Assembly: GCA_020639255.1 (NCBI GenBank)
Contig: JACKGZ010000008.1
Coordinates: forward strand, 1-64,000
Length of the DNA: 64,000 bases
Direction of reading: 5' to 3'
Source of the DNA: Phycisphaera sp.
GTDB lineage: Bacteria > Planctomycetota > Phycisphaerae > Phycisphaerales > UBA1924
Of this stretch, positions 7,875-16,327 are shown piece by piece (positions within the stretch are counted from its first letter, which is position 1; each line of letters opens with the position of its first letter). The notes beneath the pieces were generated by a model. The model searched no databases. It saw nothing but the letters and a program-made list of their open reading frames with translations, and had not been told where the DNA came from. Both the position numbers and the translations under genes were made by a program.

Positions 7875-10346
7875 ATGGATCGATTTATCTACCGTCTGCT
7901 TATTTGCATTGCGATCACAACCATCACAAGATCCGTCAGCGGCCAGCCTCCTTGTAGCGACTTCGGATGGCTTCCCGCTTTCGGTGGTTCGACAACACCC
8001 CCAAACGGAAGTATCCGTGGCATGGTTGAGTTCGACGACGGGTCGGGGCCCGCCCTCTTTATCGTTGGAGAGTTCACCAGTGTTGGCGGAATCGGCGCGG
8101 GACGTATCGCCAAGTGGGACGGAATCAAATGGTCGTCAATCGGCAGCATCAACAATGTCGTCAATGCAATCGTTGTTCATGATGACGGAAACGGACCTGC
8201 GATTTATGTCGGCGGCAAATTCACAAATGCTGGCGGAGTCTCGACATCTGGGATAGCTAAATGGGACGGCACGTCCTGGTCTTCGCTCGGGCCGAGCAGC
8301 GAGATAGACTGCTTGGAGTCGTTCGACGACGGGACCGGGCCCGCCCTCTATGTCGGAGGCGATTTCAGATCGATCAACGGCGGGATTCCTGCGAAGCGAA
8401 TCGCCAAATGGGACGGGACATCGTGGTCCGCGGTCGGCAACGGGTTCAACGACGGACGGGTGTACTCAATCGAGGTCCATGACGATGGCACGGGCCCGGC
8501 CCTCTATGCCGGTGGCACATTCTGGGTTGCAGGAACAGCAAACGCATTCGGAGTTGCGAAGTGGAACGGGACGGATTGGACATCGCTCGCAGGCGGCATG
8601 TCTGACGGGTCGACTTCTTTTATTATTACCGCATTACTCTCATATGATGGCGAGCTCAATCCCGGCTTGATCGCCGCAGGACGCTTCAGTTCTGCCGGAG
8701 GAGACTCTGCGACAAGCATCGCGAGTTGGGATGGTACCAATTGGAACCCCCTCGGCGATGGGATCTGGCATCAAGGTTCGCCCGGCACGGTGTATGCCTT
8801 GACTTCCCACTCACCTGATCTTTCATCGCCTTCGTTGTATATTGCGGGCTACTTTGACAACGCCGGTCAAGTTCCAGCAATGAACGTTGCAAAATGGAAT
8901 GGAGTTTCCTGGGAGGCGTTGAGTTCAGGCGTGGCAGAATTAGCTTTATCGATCGGAAGCTACAACGTAGACAGCGACGCAAGCCCAGAACTTATCGTGG
9001 GCAGCTCGATGGACAGCGAGTTCCGGAACATCCTTGTATGGGATAACGAGTCATGGAATCGTGTGGGTACAGGCCTCGATTCTACTGTGTTCGCTTTACA
9101 TGTCTTCGATGATGGAACCGGATTCGGCGAGGCCCTCTATGCGGGAGGCTATTTCAAAGCCATCGGCAATCTGGCGACGAAGGGCGTCGCTCGATGGAAC
9201 GGCCTCGAATGGTCAACCGTCGGCGACGGTCTTGCACGCCTCAATGATAATCAGGACGTGTCCGCCTTTGCCGTTTTCGATGACGGATCGGGACCGGCGC
9301 TCTATGCCGGCGGGACATTCGATTTCTCCGGCCAGGTTCCACTCAGCAATATCGCAAAGTGGGATGGCACATCCTGGTCCGATGTCGGCGGTGGTGTCAA
9401 TGCCCCTGTCCTCGCGATGATCGTACATGACGACGGGACAGGACCGGCTCTCTACGTCGGGGGGGTCTTCACCGATGCTGGTGGCATGCCTGTGAATTAT
9501 ATCGCCAAGTGGGATGGATCGAGTTGGTCCGCACTGGGTCAGGGGGTTCATTCACCAGGGCCCTCAGCGGTCCATGCGCTTGGTCAATATGATGATGGCA
9601 CAGGTATGAAGCTCTATGTTGGCGGATCTTTTATCTCCGCCGGCTCAGTCAATGCCAGACACGTCGCAATGTGGGACGGACAGAACTGGCACAGTCTTGG
9701 TACTGGCGTATTCATAGCTGCATCGATCCTGACTGTGAACGCATTCGAGGTCTTTGACGATGGCAACAACCCGAACGGGCCATCACTCTTTGCGGCTGGT
9801 AATTTCACAACTGCCGGAGGGGTGTACTCGCCTTGCGTGGCTCGGTGGGACGGCACAGAATGGCATGCCGTGGGGGCTGGTGTTGGATATCGAGTACAAA
9901 AGCTGCTTGCATTTGACGACGGAATCGGGAACGGTCCCTCGCTATTTATTGCTGGCAATTTGACTGAATCAGGAACAAATCCAATCCGGCGAATTGCCCG
10001 CTGGGATGGTGCGGAATGGGTCTCACTGAGCGAAACCATGGACGGCTATGTATATGATCTCGCACCCTACGACGATGGGAGCGGCTTTGGACCGCTTCTC
10101 TTCGCTGGAGGCAGCTTTGTGAGTTCTGATGCGGGAGATAGCTATCTTGCGCGCTGGAAAGGCTGCCCCACTCCCACTTGCATAGCCGACACCAACGGCG
10201 ACGGCATGCTCAGCCCCGCTGACTTCTCGGCCTGGGTGGCCGCGTTCAATGCGATGGCGTCCGCGTGCGACCAGAACGGCGACGGCTCATGCTCGCCCGC
10301 GGACTTCTCGGCGTGGGTCGCCAACTACAACGCCGGGTGCGGATAA
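7875..10346 (+). CDS. Large secreted repeat protein (WD/propeller-like) with GC-type dockerin anchor
   Basis: 823 residues from ATG 7875, chosen because it opens a signal peptide (MDRFIYRLLICIAITTI...SGQ); a frame from 7833 would start inside the -10 box. Residues about 30-765 are some fifteen repeats of about 45-55 residues built on DDGTGPALYVGG-x-F-x(2)-AGG and IAKWDGTSWSALG. They probably fold as one or more beta-propellers. The end (CIADTNGDGMLSPADFSAWV and DQNGDGSCSPADFSAWV) is the twin EF-hand anchor shared by five proteins here. Probably secreted or surface-attached; ligand unknown. The base composition is visibly less GC-rich than the neighbours, as in fast-evolving or acquired genes. 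Confidence 0.8.
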   Translation: MDRFIYRLLICIAITTITRSVSGQPPCSDFGWLPAFGGSTTPPNGSIRGMVEFDDGSGPALFIVGEFTSVGGIGAGRIAKWDGIKWSSIGSINNVVNAIVVHDDGNGPAIYVGGKFTNAGGVSTSGIAKWDGTSWSSLGPSSEIDCLESFDDGTGPALYVGGDFRSINGGIPAKRIAKWDGTSWSAVGNGFNDGRVYSIEVHDDGTGPALYAGGTFWVAGTANAFGVAKWNGTDWTSLAGGMSDGSTSFIITALLSYDGELNPGLIAAGRFSSAGGDSATSIASWDGTNWNPLGDGIWHQGSPGTVYALTSHSPDLSSPSLYIAGYFDNAGQVPAMNVAKWNGVSWEALSSGVAELALSIGSYNVDSDASPELIVGSSMDSEFRNILVWDNESWNRVGTGLDSTVFALHVFDDGTGFGEALYAGGYFKAIGNLATKGVARWNGLEWSTVGDGLARLNDNQDVSAFAVFDDGSGPALYAGGTFDFSGQVPLSNIAKWDGTSWSDVGGGVNAPVLAMIVHDDGTGPALYVGGVFTDAGGMPVNYIAKWDGSSWSALGQGVHSPGPSAVHALGQYDDGTGMKLYVGGSFISAGSVNARHVAMWDGQNWHSLGTGVFIAASILTVNAFEVFDDGNNPNGPSLFAAGNFTTAGGVYSPCVARWDGTEWHAVGAGVGYRVQKLLAFDDGIGNGPSLFIAGNLTESGTNPIRRIARWDGAEWVSLSETMDGYVYDLAPYDDGSGFGPLLFAGGSFVSSDAGDSYLARWKGCPTPTCIADTNGDGMLSPADFSAWVAAFNAMASACDQNGDGSCSPADFSAWVANYNAGCG

Positions 10347-10434
10347 GCCTCGGCCACGGAGCGTGACGTACGCCGTTACACACGCAACCCCCGTCTGAAC
10401 CGGAACTTGACAATCCGGCTCTCGTTCGCACGCG

Positions 10435-10463
10435 TTGAAAGGCTGTGGAAAATCCGATATCAT
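10435..10463 (+). promoter_or_regulatory. Promoter of the HNH gene
   Basis: TTGAAA (10435-10440), a 17-base spacer and TATCAT (10458-10463). Transcription would begin near 10470, which rules out the TTG at 10435 as the start codon and supports ATG 10522. Confidence 0.5.
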
Positions 10464-10521
10464 ACATGCGAACACCGAACAGGCGTGCGGCCTTGACCGC
10501 GGCCGAGAGGTATGGACGCGT

Positions 10522-11229
10522 ATGGCCGGGCACGGCACGACATCTCCGCAGGCGGGCAACGAGGACGCTCTTCCCGAGGGTGTCGCTGCCGGGGATTGTG
10601 CCGCAAGCGTCGGGCTCGGTCTCGATGCCAAGGTGCTCGTCCTGAACAAGCTCTACATGGCGATCCGTGTGATCCCGGCGCGGCGCGCGTTCAGTCTGCT
10701 CGCGTGCGACCTGGCCGAGGTCATCCACATCGACGACGGGGCGTACCTGACGTACGACTTCGACTCGTGGACCGAGGTGAGCCAGGCCGCGGCCCAGCAC
10801 GACCGCGAGCACCACGACTGGGTGCGGACGGTGCGCTACGACATCGCGGTGCCGAGGATCATCCGCCTGCTCGGCTATGACCGCCTGCCCGCGCAGTGCG
10901 TGAAGCTCAATCGTCGCAACCTGTTCGCCCGCGACCGCAACCACTGCCAGTACTGCGGCTCGCACTTCCCGACGAGCGAGCTCTCCATCGATCACGTCAT
11001 CCCCAAGAGCCAGGGCGGCAGGGACACGTGGGAGAACCTCGTCTGCTCGTGCATCCGGTGCAACGCCAAGAAGGGCGGCCGCACGCCCAAGCAGGCGAAC
11101 ATGAAGCTGATCACGATGCCCAAGCAGCCCAAGCGCAACCCGCTGATCTCGATGCGGATGGGGCACGACCGGTACTCGTCGTGGAAGCAGTTCCTCGACA
11201 ACGCGTACTGGTCGGTCGAGCTGCGCTGA
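10522..11229 (+). CDS. HNH endonuclease family protein
   Basis: 235 residues from ATG 10522. The core (about 145-210) is a zinc-bound HNH nuclease: CQYCG, then SIDHVIPKSQGGRDTWENLV with the DH pair and the Asn, then CIRCNAKKGGRTP. The N-terminal part (VLVLNKLYMAIRVIPARRAFSLL) matches the widespread chromosomal HNH family whose members often keep an unknown housekeeping role; it is not obviously part of a restriction system or intron. GAGAGG lies 12 bases before the start, and a promoter at 10435-10463 fits. No neighbouring methylase or toxin gene is present. Confidence 0.85.
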   Translation: MAGHGTTSPQAGNEDALPEGVAAGDCAASVGLGLDAKVLVLNKLYMAIRVIPARRAFSLLACDLAEVIHIDDGAYLTYDFDSWTEVSQAAAQHDREHHDWVRTVRYDIAVPRIIRLLGYDRLPAQCVKLNRRNLFARDRNHCQYCGSHFPTSELSIDHVIPKSQGGRDTWENLVCSCIRCNAKKGGRTPKQANMKLITMPKQPKRNPLISMRMGHDRYSSWKQFLDNAYWSVELR

Positions 11230-11242
11230 GTCTCGGGCCGGT

Positions 11243-11527
11243 TCAGACCTTGGCGAGTTTCTCGGATTCGGTCGCGAGGTCGAAGTCTTTCTGCGTGATT
11301 CCGCCGGCGTCGTGAGTCGAGACGGTGAGCGTCACCTTGTTGTAGCGGACGAGGATGTCGGGGTGGTGCTGGACTCGTTCGGCGTACTCGGCGATGCGGT
11401 TGACGAACGCGATGGACGCGCGGAAGTCGTCGAAGAGATAGGTGCGGGTGATCTCGCCGTTGACAGCCGACCACTCGGGCGACTGGGCGATCGCCTGCTC
11501 GATCTCGGCCTCGCTGAGCTTGTCCAT
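11243..11527 (-). CDS. Pterin-4a-carbinolamine dehydratase
   Basis: A 94-residue protein, normal for PCD/DCoH. The diagnostic stretch is VQHHPDILVRYNKV followed by STHDAGGITQKDFDLA, holding the two active-site His and the later His-Asp. It dehydrates 4a-hydroxy-tetrahydropterin to the quinonoid form after aromatic hydroxylase turnover. No phenylalanine hydroxylase is in view, so the role here may be pterin or molybdopterin related. It is divergent from gluQ with a 61-base gap. The start at ATG 11527 gives the usual MDKLSEAEIEQAI opening; longer frames do not match the family. Confidence 0.9.
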   Translation of the reverse strand: MDKLSEAEIEQAIAQSPEWSAVNGEITRTYLFDDFRASIAFVNRIAEYAERVQHHPDILVRYNKVTLTVSTHDAGGITQKDFDLATESEKLAKV

Positions 11528-11588
11528 GTACGACTCCTGCACACACACGCCCGAGATCGGGCTCGAAGTGCAGTGTAGTCTTTCGGCG

Positions 11589-12572
11589 ATGGAGCGTCCC
11601 ACATCGAGCCCGAACGAGACCGGAACAGCCGTTCCAACAACGAGGCTCGCCCCGTCGCCCACCGGGGCGCTGCACCTGGGCAACGCGCGGACGTTTCTGG
11701 TGAACTGGGCGCTGGCACGGCAGAACGGCTGGAAAGTCGTGCTGCGGATCGAAGACCTCGACACGCCGCGCGTCAAGCCGGGCGTGATCGAGCAGACGAT
11801 TGAGACGCTCGGCTGGCTCGGGATGGACTGGGACGAGGTGGCTCCGCTGCAGTCGTCCGATCTCGCGCCGTACCGAAGTGCGATGGATGCGCTCGCGCGC
11901 GCAGGTTGTGTGTTCCCGAGTGAGCTGTCGCGGACCGAGATCGCCGAGGCCGCCGGTGCGCCGCACGAGGACTCGGGCGAGGTGCGATTCGATGCGAGCC
12001 TGAGGCCGAGCGAGTTTCCGTGTGCGTTCGCCGACGCGCAGACGAATTGGCGGCTGGCTGTGCCCGCCGGCCGCGTTGATTTCACAGATTCTTTCCTGGG
12101 GCCGCAATCGATCGACGTGTCCGCGAGCGTGGGCGACTTCGTCGTGTGGACGCAGCGGGGCCAGCCCTCGTACCAGCTTGCCGTCACGGTCGACGACCAC
12201 CGCCAGGGCGTCACACACGTCGTGCGCGGGGACGACCTCGTCGATTCGGCGGCTCGTCAGACGCTCATCCGCCGGGCGCTTGGGATCGGGCGCGATCCGG
12301 TGTACTGCCACCTCCCGCTCGTGCGGGGCGCCGACGGCAAGCGTCTGGCCAAGCGTCACGGCGACACGCGAATCGATCACTACCGCGAGAAGGGCGTGCC
12401 GGCCGAGCGCGTGATCGCCCTCATCGCCCGCTGGTGCGGCCTGCCCGGACGCAATGAGCTCGTTTTGGCGTCCGATTTCGCCTCGGGGCTTTCGCTCGAT
12501 ACCATGTCACGCGAAGACGTCACCTTTACCCCGGAGGACGACCGATGGCTCTTGGACGCCGCGTCCCGCTGA
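11589..12572 (+). CDS. gluQ: Glutamyl-Q tRNA(Asp) synthetase-like protein
   Basis: 327 residues. The catalytic core of class I glutamyl-tRNA synthetases is present: LAPSPTGALHLGNARTF (HIGH-like), RIEDLDTPRVKPG, and LAKRHGD in the KMSKR position. The anticodon-binding domain of full GltX (about 470-500 residues) is missing. That is the layout of GluQ-RS, which puts glutamate on the queuosine of tRNA-Asp. queF for queuosine synthesis is in the same window (33909), which agrees. The zinc-binding cysteines of typical GluQ-RS are not evident (only one Cys, in AGCVFPS). The DUF192 gene overlaps its 3' end by 28 bases. Confidence 0.82.
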   Translation: MERPTSSPNETGTAVPTTRLAPSPTGALHLGNARTFLVNWALARQNGWKVVLRIEDLDTPRVKPGVIEQTIETLGWLGMDWDEVAPLQSSDLAPYRSAMDALARAGCVFPSELSRTEIAEAAGAPHEDSGEVRFDASLRPSEFPCAFADAQTNWRLAVPAGRVDFTDSFLGPQSIDVSASVGDFVVWTQRGQPSYQLAVTVDDHRQGVTHVVRGDDLVDSAARQTLIRRALGIGRDPVYCHLPLVRGADGKRLAKRHGDTRIDHYREKGVPAERVIALIARWCGLPGRNELVLASDFASGLSLDTMSREDVTFTPEDDRWLLDAASR

Positions 12573-13102
12573 TAATGATTCTGGTCTCGGCCGTGGTCGC
12601 GGCCGCCGCGATGCTCACGCTGCAGAGCTGCTCGGACGCGGGCGGCAGTGGCGGCGCCTCGAGCGGGCTCGTCCGCATCGATATCCCAAACGCCGAGGAC
12701 AAGCCCCAGAGCTTCTTCCTCGAGCCCGCGCTCGACAATGAGACACGATTCAAGGGCCTGAGCGACCGCACCACCATCGACGACGACGGCGGGATGATCT
12801 TCGTCTTCAACAACTCGTCGGTCCGCAAGTTTGTCATGCGCGACTGCCCGATCCCGATCGACATCGTCTACGTGGACAACGGCGGCCGCGTCATCGAGCT
12901 GCACGCGATGGTCCCCGAGGAGCCTCAGAAAGAGGGCGAGTCCGATAGGGATTACGAGGAGCGGCTCAAGCGGTATTCGAGCCGATACGCCTGCGACGTG
13001 GTTATCGAACTCCAGGGCGGCATGATCGAGAAGCTCGGGCTTGAGAAGGGCGAGGTTGTCAAGATCCACGGCATGAAGGACCTGAAGGCCCGGACCAAAT
13101 AA
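12545..13102 (+). CDS. DUF192 lipoprotein
   Basis: 185 residues. The start ATG 12545 lies inside the gluQ gene and is chosen for GGAGG 7 bases upstream; the later ATG 12575 has no ribosome site. The N-terminus is a lipoprotein signal (about 10-29, LTLQSC). Residues about 42-180 are DUF192: ETRFKGLSDRTTIDDDGGMIFVF, then KFVMRDCPIPIDIVYVDNGGRV and VIELQGGM at the end. DUF192 proteins are small beta proteins of unknown function, usually exported. An acidic insert (about 118-145, EEPQKEGESDRDYEERL) separates the last strands. It is probably co-transcribed with gluQ. Confidence 0.82.
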   Translation: MALGRRVPLIMILVSAVVAAAAMLTLQSCSDAGGSGGASSGLVRIDIPNAEDKPQSFFLEPALDNETRFKGLSDRTTIDDDGGMIFVFNNSSVRKFVMRDCPIPIDIVYVDNGGRVIELHAMVPEEPQKEGESDRDYEERLKRYSSRYACDVVIELQGGMIEKLGLEKGEVVKIHGMKDLKARTK

Positions 13103-13153
13103 GACGATGCCCTCTCCAGGTGGCGCCGACGTTGCGCCCGGCCGGGGGGCTCG

Positions 13154-14416
13154 ATGTCTTACCACCGTCTGAAGTTGATCACGACGCCCGAATCGCTTGC
13201 TGCGCTGAAAGCCCGCATCGAATCGGTCTCGAAGCTCTGGCCCGAGAAGGACGCCAAGCCGCAGATCCTGAGCCAGCCGATCGACGCGTCCGTGCTCGGT
13301 GACACGGGCAATGAGATCGCCATCGACGATGGTTCGGTGCTGGTCATCGGCGTGCCCGAGTCGACGCCCGCGCCGGCGATCTACAAAACGATCGATCTGC
13401 TCCGGGCGGCGCGGATCTCGGCGGTGCTCCTGCTGCCCGCGGATTCGCCCTGCGAAGGTCTCGCCACGGGCGGTGTGCTGACGACGAGCGGTGCGATCTC
13501 CGACGAGGTGCTGGCCGCTAAGCTGCACGCGCTCTCGTCGCGACAGGAAACGATCAACGATCTCGCACGCGACCTCTCGATCAGCATCCGCTCATCGGGC
13601 GGCGTGCGCGAGCAGATGGAACGCATGAGCCAGGAGCTCTCGCTGGCGGCCAACATCCAGCGCGAACTCATCCCACGCGAGATGCCCAAGGTCGAGGGGC
13701 ACGACTTCGGCGTGCTCTACCGCCCAGCGGGCTATGTCAGCGGCGATATCTACAACATCCAGAAGTTCGACGACAAACGCGTCGGGTTCTTCATCGCCGA
13801 CGCCATCGGTCACGGCGTGCCCGCGGCGCTGCTCACCATGATCATCAGCCAGTCGCTGCCGATGCGCGGCGGCGTCAGCGACGGCCGGCTCATCACACCC
13901 AGCGACGCGCTCGCAAGGCTCAACGACGACCTCTGCGACGTCAGCGACGGCACGCCGCGATTTGCGACCGCGGTCTACGGCATCCTCGACACCGAGACCG
14001 GCTTCGTGCAGATCGCCAACGCGGGGCACCCCTCGCCCCTGCGCATCGGCGAGCACGAGAACTACGAGGTCGAAGCGGGCGGCCCGCTGCTGGGCGTCTT
14101 CCACGACGCGCACTTCCCCGAAGAAACGATCCAGCTCCGCCCGGGCGAGACGCTGCTGCTCTACTCCGACGGGTTCGAGCTCGTCTTCCCTGAGAAGGCC
14201 GAGGCCGTGAGCACGAAGAACCACGGCGCCGCGGCGTACATCGATCAGATCCTGTCGATCGCCGGCTGGAAGAACCGCGGGAAGAAGTCGCTCGCCTCGG
14301 CGTTCAAGACGCTCGAGCGCAAGCTCGACGAGGCCAGCGGGTCGCTGCACCAGGCCGACGATGTGACGGCTCTGGCTATTTCGCGCTGTCCTGTGGCGAG
14401 CCGTGTGGCCGCCTGA
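13154..14416 (+). CDS. RsbU/SpoIIE-type PP2C serine phosphatase
   Basis: 420 residues, cytoplasmic. The N-terminal 150 residues are a sensor-like domain without clear family. About 145-175 is helical (ISIRSSGGVREQMERMSQEL). The PP2C/SpoIIE domain covers about 170-412: LAANIQRELIPREMP, YVSGDIYNIQ with a metal-binding Asp, FFIADAIGHGVPAALLT with the second Asp, IANAGHPSPL, and ADDVTALAIS with the last Asp. Such enzymes dephosphorylate STAS anti-anti-sigma factors in partner switching. A STAS gene lies 1.5 kb away on the other strand (15942-16319) and could be the substrate. The last 41 bases overlap the convergent ABC gene. Confidence 0.88.
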   Translation: MSYHRLKLITTPESLAALKARIESVSKLWPEKDAKPQILSQPIDASVLGDTGNEIAIDDGSVLVIGVPESTPAPAIYKTIDLLRAARISAVLLLPADSPCEGLATGGVLTTSGAISDEVLAAKLHALSSRQETINDLARDLSISIRSSGGVREQMERMSQELSLAANIQRELIPREMPKVEGHDFGVLYRPAGYVSGDIYNIQKFDDKRVGFFIADAIGHGVPAALLTMIISQSLPMRGGVSDGRLITPSDALARLNDDLCDVSDGTPRFATAVYGILDTETGFVQIANAGHPSPLRIGEHENYEVEAGGPLLGVFHDAHFPEETIQLRPGETLLLYSDGFELVFPEKAEAVSTKNHGAAAYIDQILSIAGWKNRGKKSLASAFKTLERKLDEASGSLHQADDVTALAISRCPVASRVAA

Positions 14417-15161
14417 CGCGCGGCGGGTTCATCACATCGGTTTCGATCAGCCCGTCACGCAGACGCACCACGCGCTGGCAGCGCTCGGCGACCTCGTCGT
14501 CGTGCGTCACCATCACGATGGTCTTGCCCTCGTCGTGCAGCTCATCGAACAGATCAAGGATCTGATCGCTCGTCTTGGAATCGAGGTTGCCCGTCGGCTC
14601 GTCGGCCATGATCACCACGGGATTGCCCACGAGCGCCCGAGCGACCGCGGCCCTCTGCTGTTGACCGCCCGACAGCTCACGCGGCCTGTGACCCACACGG
14701 TCGCGGAGCCCCACCTTCTCGAGCGAGGCGTACGCGCGTTCCAGCCGCTCCTGCTTGGGCACGCCCTGGTAGAACAGCGGCACCGCGACGTTCTCTTCGA
14801 TCGTCAGCTGCGGGATCAGGTTGAACGCCTGAAACACGAACCCGATCGTCTGCCCGCGGAAGATCGAGAGCTCCTCGTCGTCCATTGTGACAACCTCGCG
14901 GCCCGAGAGCAGGAAGTTGCCGTGGGTCGGGCGGTCGAGGCACCCGAGGACGTTCATCATCGTGGACTTGCCCGAGCCCGACGGTCCCATGATGGCGATC
15001 GACTCGCCCTCGGTGATGGTCAGGTCGATGCCGCGGAGCGCCTCGACCATGACCGAGCCGTCGGGCTTGTAGTACACCTTGCGCACGCCGCGGAGCTCGG
15101 CGACGGCTCGGCGCGTGGGTGTGCTCTCGGTCTCGGTGGTCGGTGTGGGCATCGTCGTCAT
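14376..15161 (-). CDS. ABC transporter ATP-binding protein (MacB/LolD type)
   Basis: 261 residues. Walker A is GPSGSGKS, the Q-loop is in FVFQAFNLIPQ, the signature is ELSGGQQQRAAVARAL, Walker B is VVIMADEPTGNLD and the H-loop VTHDD. The GNLDSKTSDQILDLF end is typical of MacB/LolD/FtsE-like ATPases that pair with FtsX-type permeases in lipoprotein release, macrolide efflux or antimicrobial peptide response. No such permease lies in the window. Instead its start overlaps (ATGA) the TrkA_C membrane protein gene, so the two may work together. Cytoplasmic side of the inner membrane. Confidence 0.92.
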   Translation of the reverse strand: MTTMPTPTTETESTPTRRAVAELRGVRKVYYKPDGSVMVEALRGIDLTITEGESIAIMGPSGSGKSTMMNVLGCLDRPTHGNFLLSGREVVTMDDEELSIFRGQTIGFVFQAFNLIPQLTIEENVAVPLFYQGVPKQERLERAYASLEKVGLRDRVGHRPRELSGGQQQRAAVARALVGNPVVIMADEPTGNLDSKTSDQILDLFDELHDEGKTIVMVTHDDEVAERCQRVVRLRDGLIETDVMNPPRVRRPHGSPQDSAK

Positions 15162-15913
15162 TGGCTCTCTCTACCGCTCGCGGCATCCAGGGCTGCACGC
15201 GTGGCCTCCGGGGTGAGCTCACGCGCGACCAGGTTCTCCAGCCCGTAGACCGTCAGCACGTCCCCCTGCTGGATGACACTGCGGCGCCGCGGAGCGCCAT
15301 CGTACGACTGACTTTCGCGCTGGATCCCAAGGACCAGCACGCCGCGTTGCCCGAGCATGGCGTCGCCGAGGTTCAGGCCGATCAGCGGGTGCCCTGGGTC
15401 GATCTCGTACTCGCTGACGACATAGCCGTGGCCCACGCGGAGCATGGTGTCCAGGTCCATCGCCCGGACGACGCCGGCGCGTTCGAGCGTGCGCTGGATC
15501 GCGAGCTCGAGCAGGCTGCGGAAGACACCCATCCGAAAGATCAGCACGATGACGGCGATGCCCGCGATGAGGACGCCGAGCCGGACGATGAAGGGCACCG
15601 ATCCGACCTCGCCCCCGAGCATGTCGTCGAGCCAGTCGGGCTCGCTCTGCATGAACGTGACGGCCAGCGCGCCGAAGGCCGTGATCACGCCGACGTTCCC
15701 AATCACGATCAGGTGCGAGGCGATCTTGCGCCGGACGGGGTGGCTGACGATCATCTCCGACTCGCGGGTGGTGAAGCCCACGCCGAAGAAGCAGCTGAGC
15801 GCCTGGAAGTCGGCGACCTCGCGCGAGAGCCCGGTCATGCGCAGAGCGGTCGCACCGATGCGAACGATGAGCAGCGAGAAGACCGCGATGAGAAACAGAG
15901 CAACGAGCGGCAC
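15158..15913 (-). CDS. Membrane protein with C-terminal TrkA_C (RCK_C) domain
   Basis: 251 residues from GTG 15913, the codon just before the first helix; the longer frame is a proline-arginine run overlapping the STAS gene. It has three predicted membrane helices (about 2-24, about 65-90, about 102-124), then a cytoplasmic TrkA_C domain (about 150-245; VVSEYEIDPGHPLIGLNLGD, QGDVLTVYGLENLV). TrkA_C domains bind small ligands such as c-di-AMP or nucleotides and control ion transport. The transport pore itself is not evident. Its stop overlaps the start of the ABC ATPase. The shared operon suggests a ligand-gated process, but the role is unknown. Confidence 0.75.
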   Translation of the reverse strand: MPLVALFLIAVFSLLIVRIGATALRMTGLSREVADFQALSCFFGVGFTTRESEMIVSHPVRRKIASHLIVIGNVGVITAFGALAVTFMQSEPDWLDDMLGGEVGSVPFIVRLGVLIAGIAVIVLIFRMGVFRSLLELAIQRTLERAGVVRAMDLDTMLRVGHGYVVSEYEIDPGHPLIGLNLGDAMLGQRGVLVLGIQRESQSYDGAPRRRSVIQQGDVLTVYGLENLVARELTPEATRAALDAASGRESQ

Positions 15914-15941
15914 GGGCTTCCCCCCACCCCTGAGTGCGGGC

Positions 15942-16319
15942 CTAGCGGGTCGCCTCGGCGTCGGCGTCGGAATCGGAGTCGCCCAGCTGGATGCTCGCAA
16001 GTGCGGTCATCGGGTCGGGCGCCACGTTGAAGAGCTTGTCGAGCCCGGTCACCATCATGACCGACCACACACGGTCGTCGACCGAGCACAGGATCAGCTC
16101 GCGTCCCACCTCGTGCTGCAGCTTGCGCAGGCGGATGAGCTGGGCGAGGTTCGAGCTTTTGATGTAGGCGACGAGGCCCATGTTGAGCACGACATGCGGC
16201 ACCTGATCGGTCTCGGCCTCGGCGACGCGATCGATGATCGCCGTCAGCTCATCGCTGAGCTGCGGGTCGTCGGCGAGATCCACCACCACAATGTCATCGG
16301 ACCAGTCGTTCAGCATCAC
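15942..16319 (-). CDS. STAS-domain protein, anti-sigma factor antagonist type
   Basis: 125 residues from GTG 16319 (124 if from ATG 16316, directly next to it). STAS fold: VVVDLADDPQLSDELTAII, HVVLNMGLVAYIKSSNLAQL, then the helix and ILCSVDDRVWSVMMVTGLDKLF. In SpoIIAA-type proteins the serine in D-SSG is phosphorylated; here the stretch reads YIKSSNLAQL, keeping the serines but with Lys for Asp and Asn for Gly. It could be a phosphatase-controlled switch with the RsbU-like protein at 13154-14416. It sits 8 bases after gyrA and 28 bases before the TrkA_C gene. The target sigma or kinase is not visible. Confidence 0.8.
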   Translation of the reverse strand: MMLNDWSDDIVVVDLADDPQLSDELTAIIDRVAEAETDQVPHVVLNMGLVAYIKSSNLAQLIRLRKLQHEVGRELILCSVDDRVWSVMMVTGLDKLFNVAPDPMTALASIQLGDSDSDADAEATR

Positions 16320-16327
16320 AAGCCAGT

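Noticed and set aside
11589..12572. Truncated gltX pseudogene
   Set aside because: The frame is intact, catalytic motifs are complete, and the length fits GluQ-RS.
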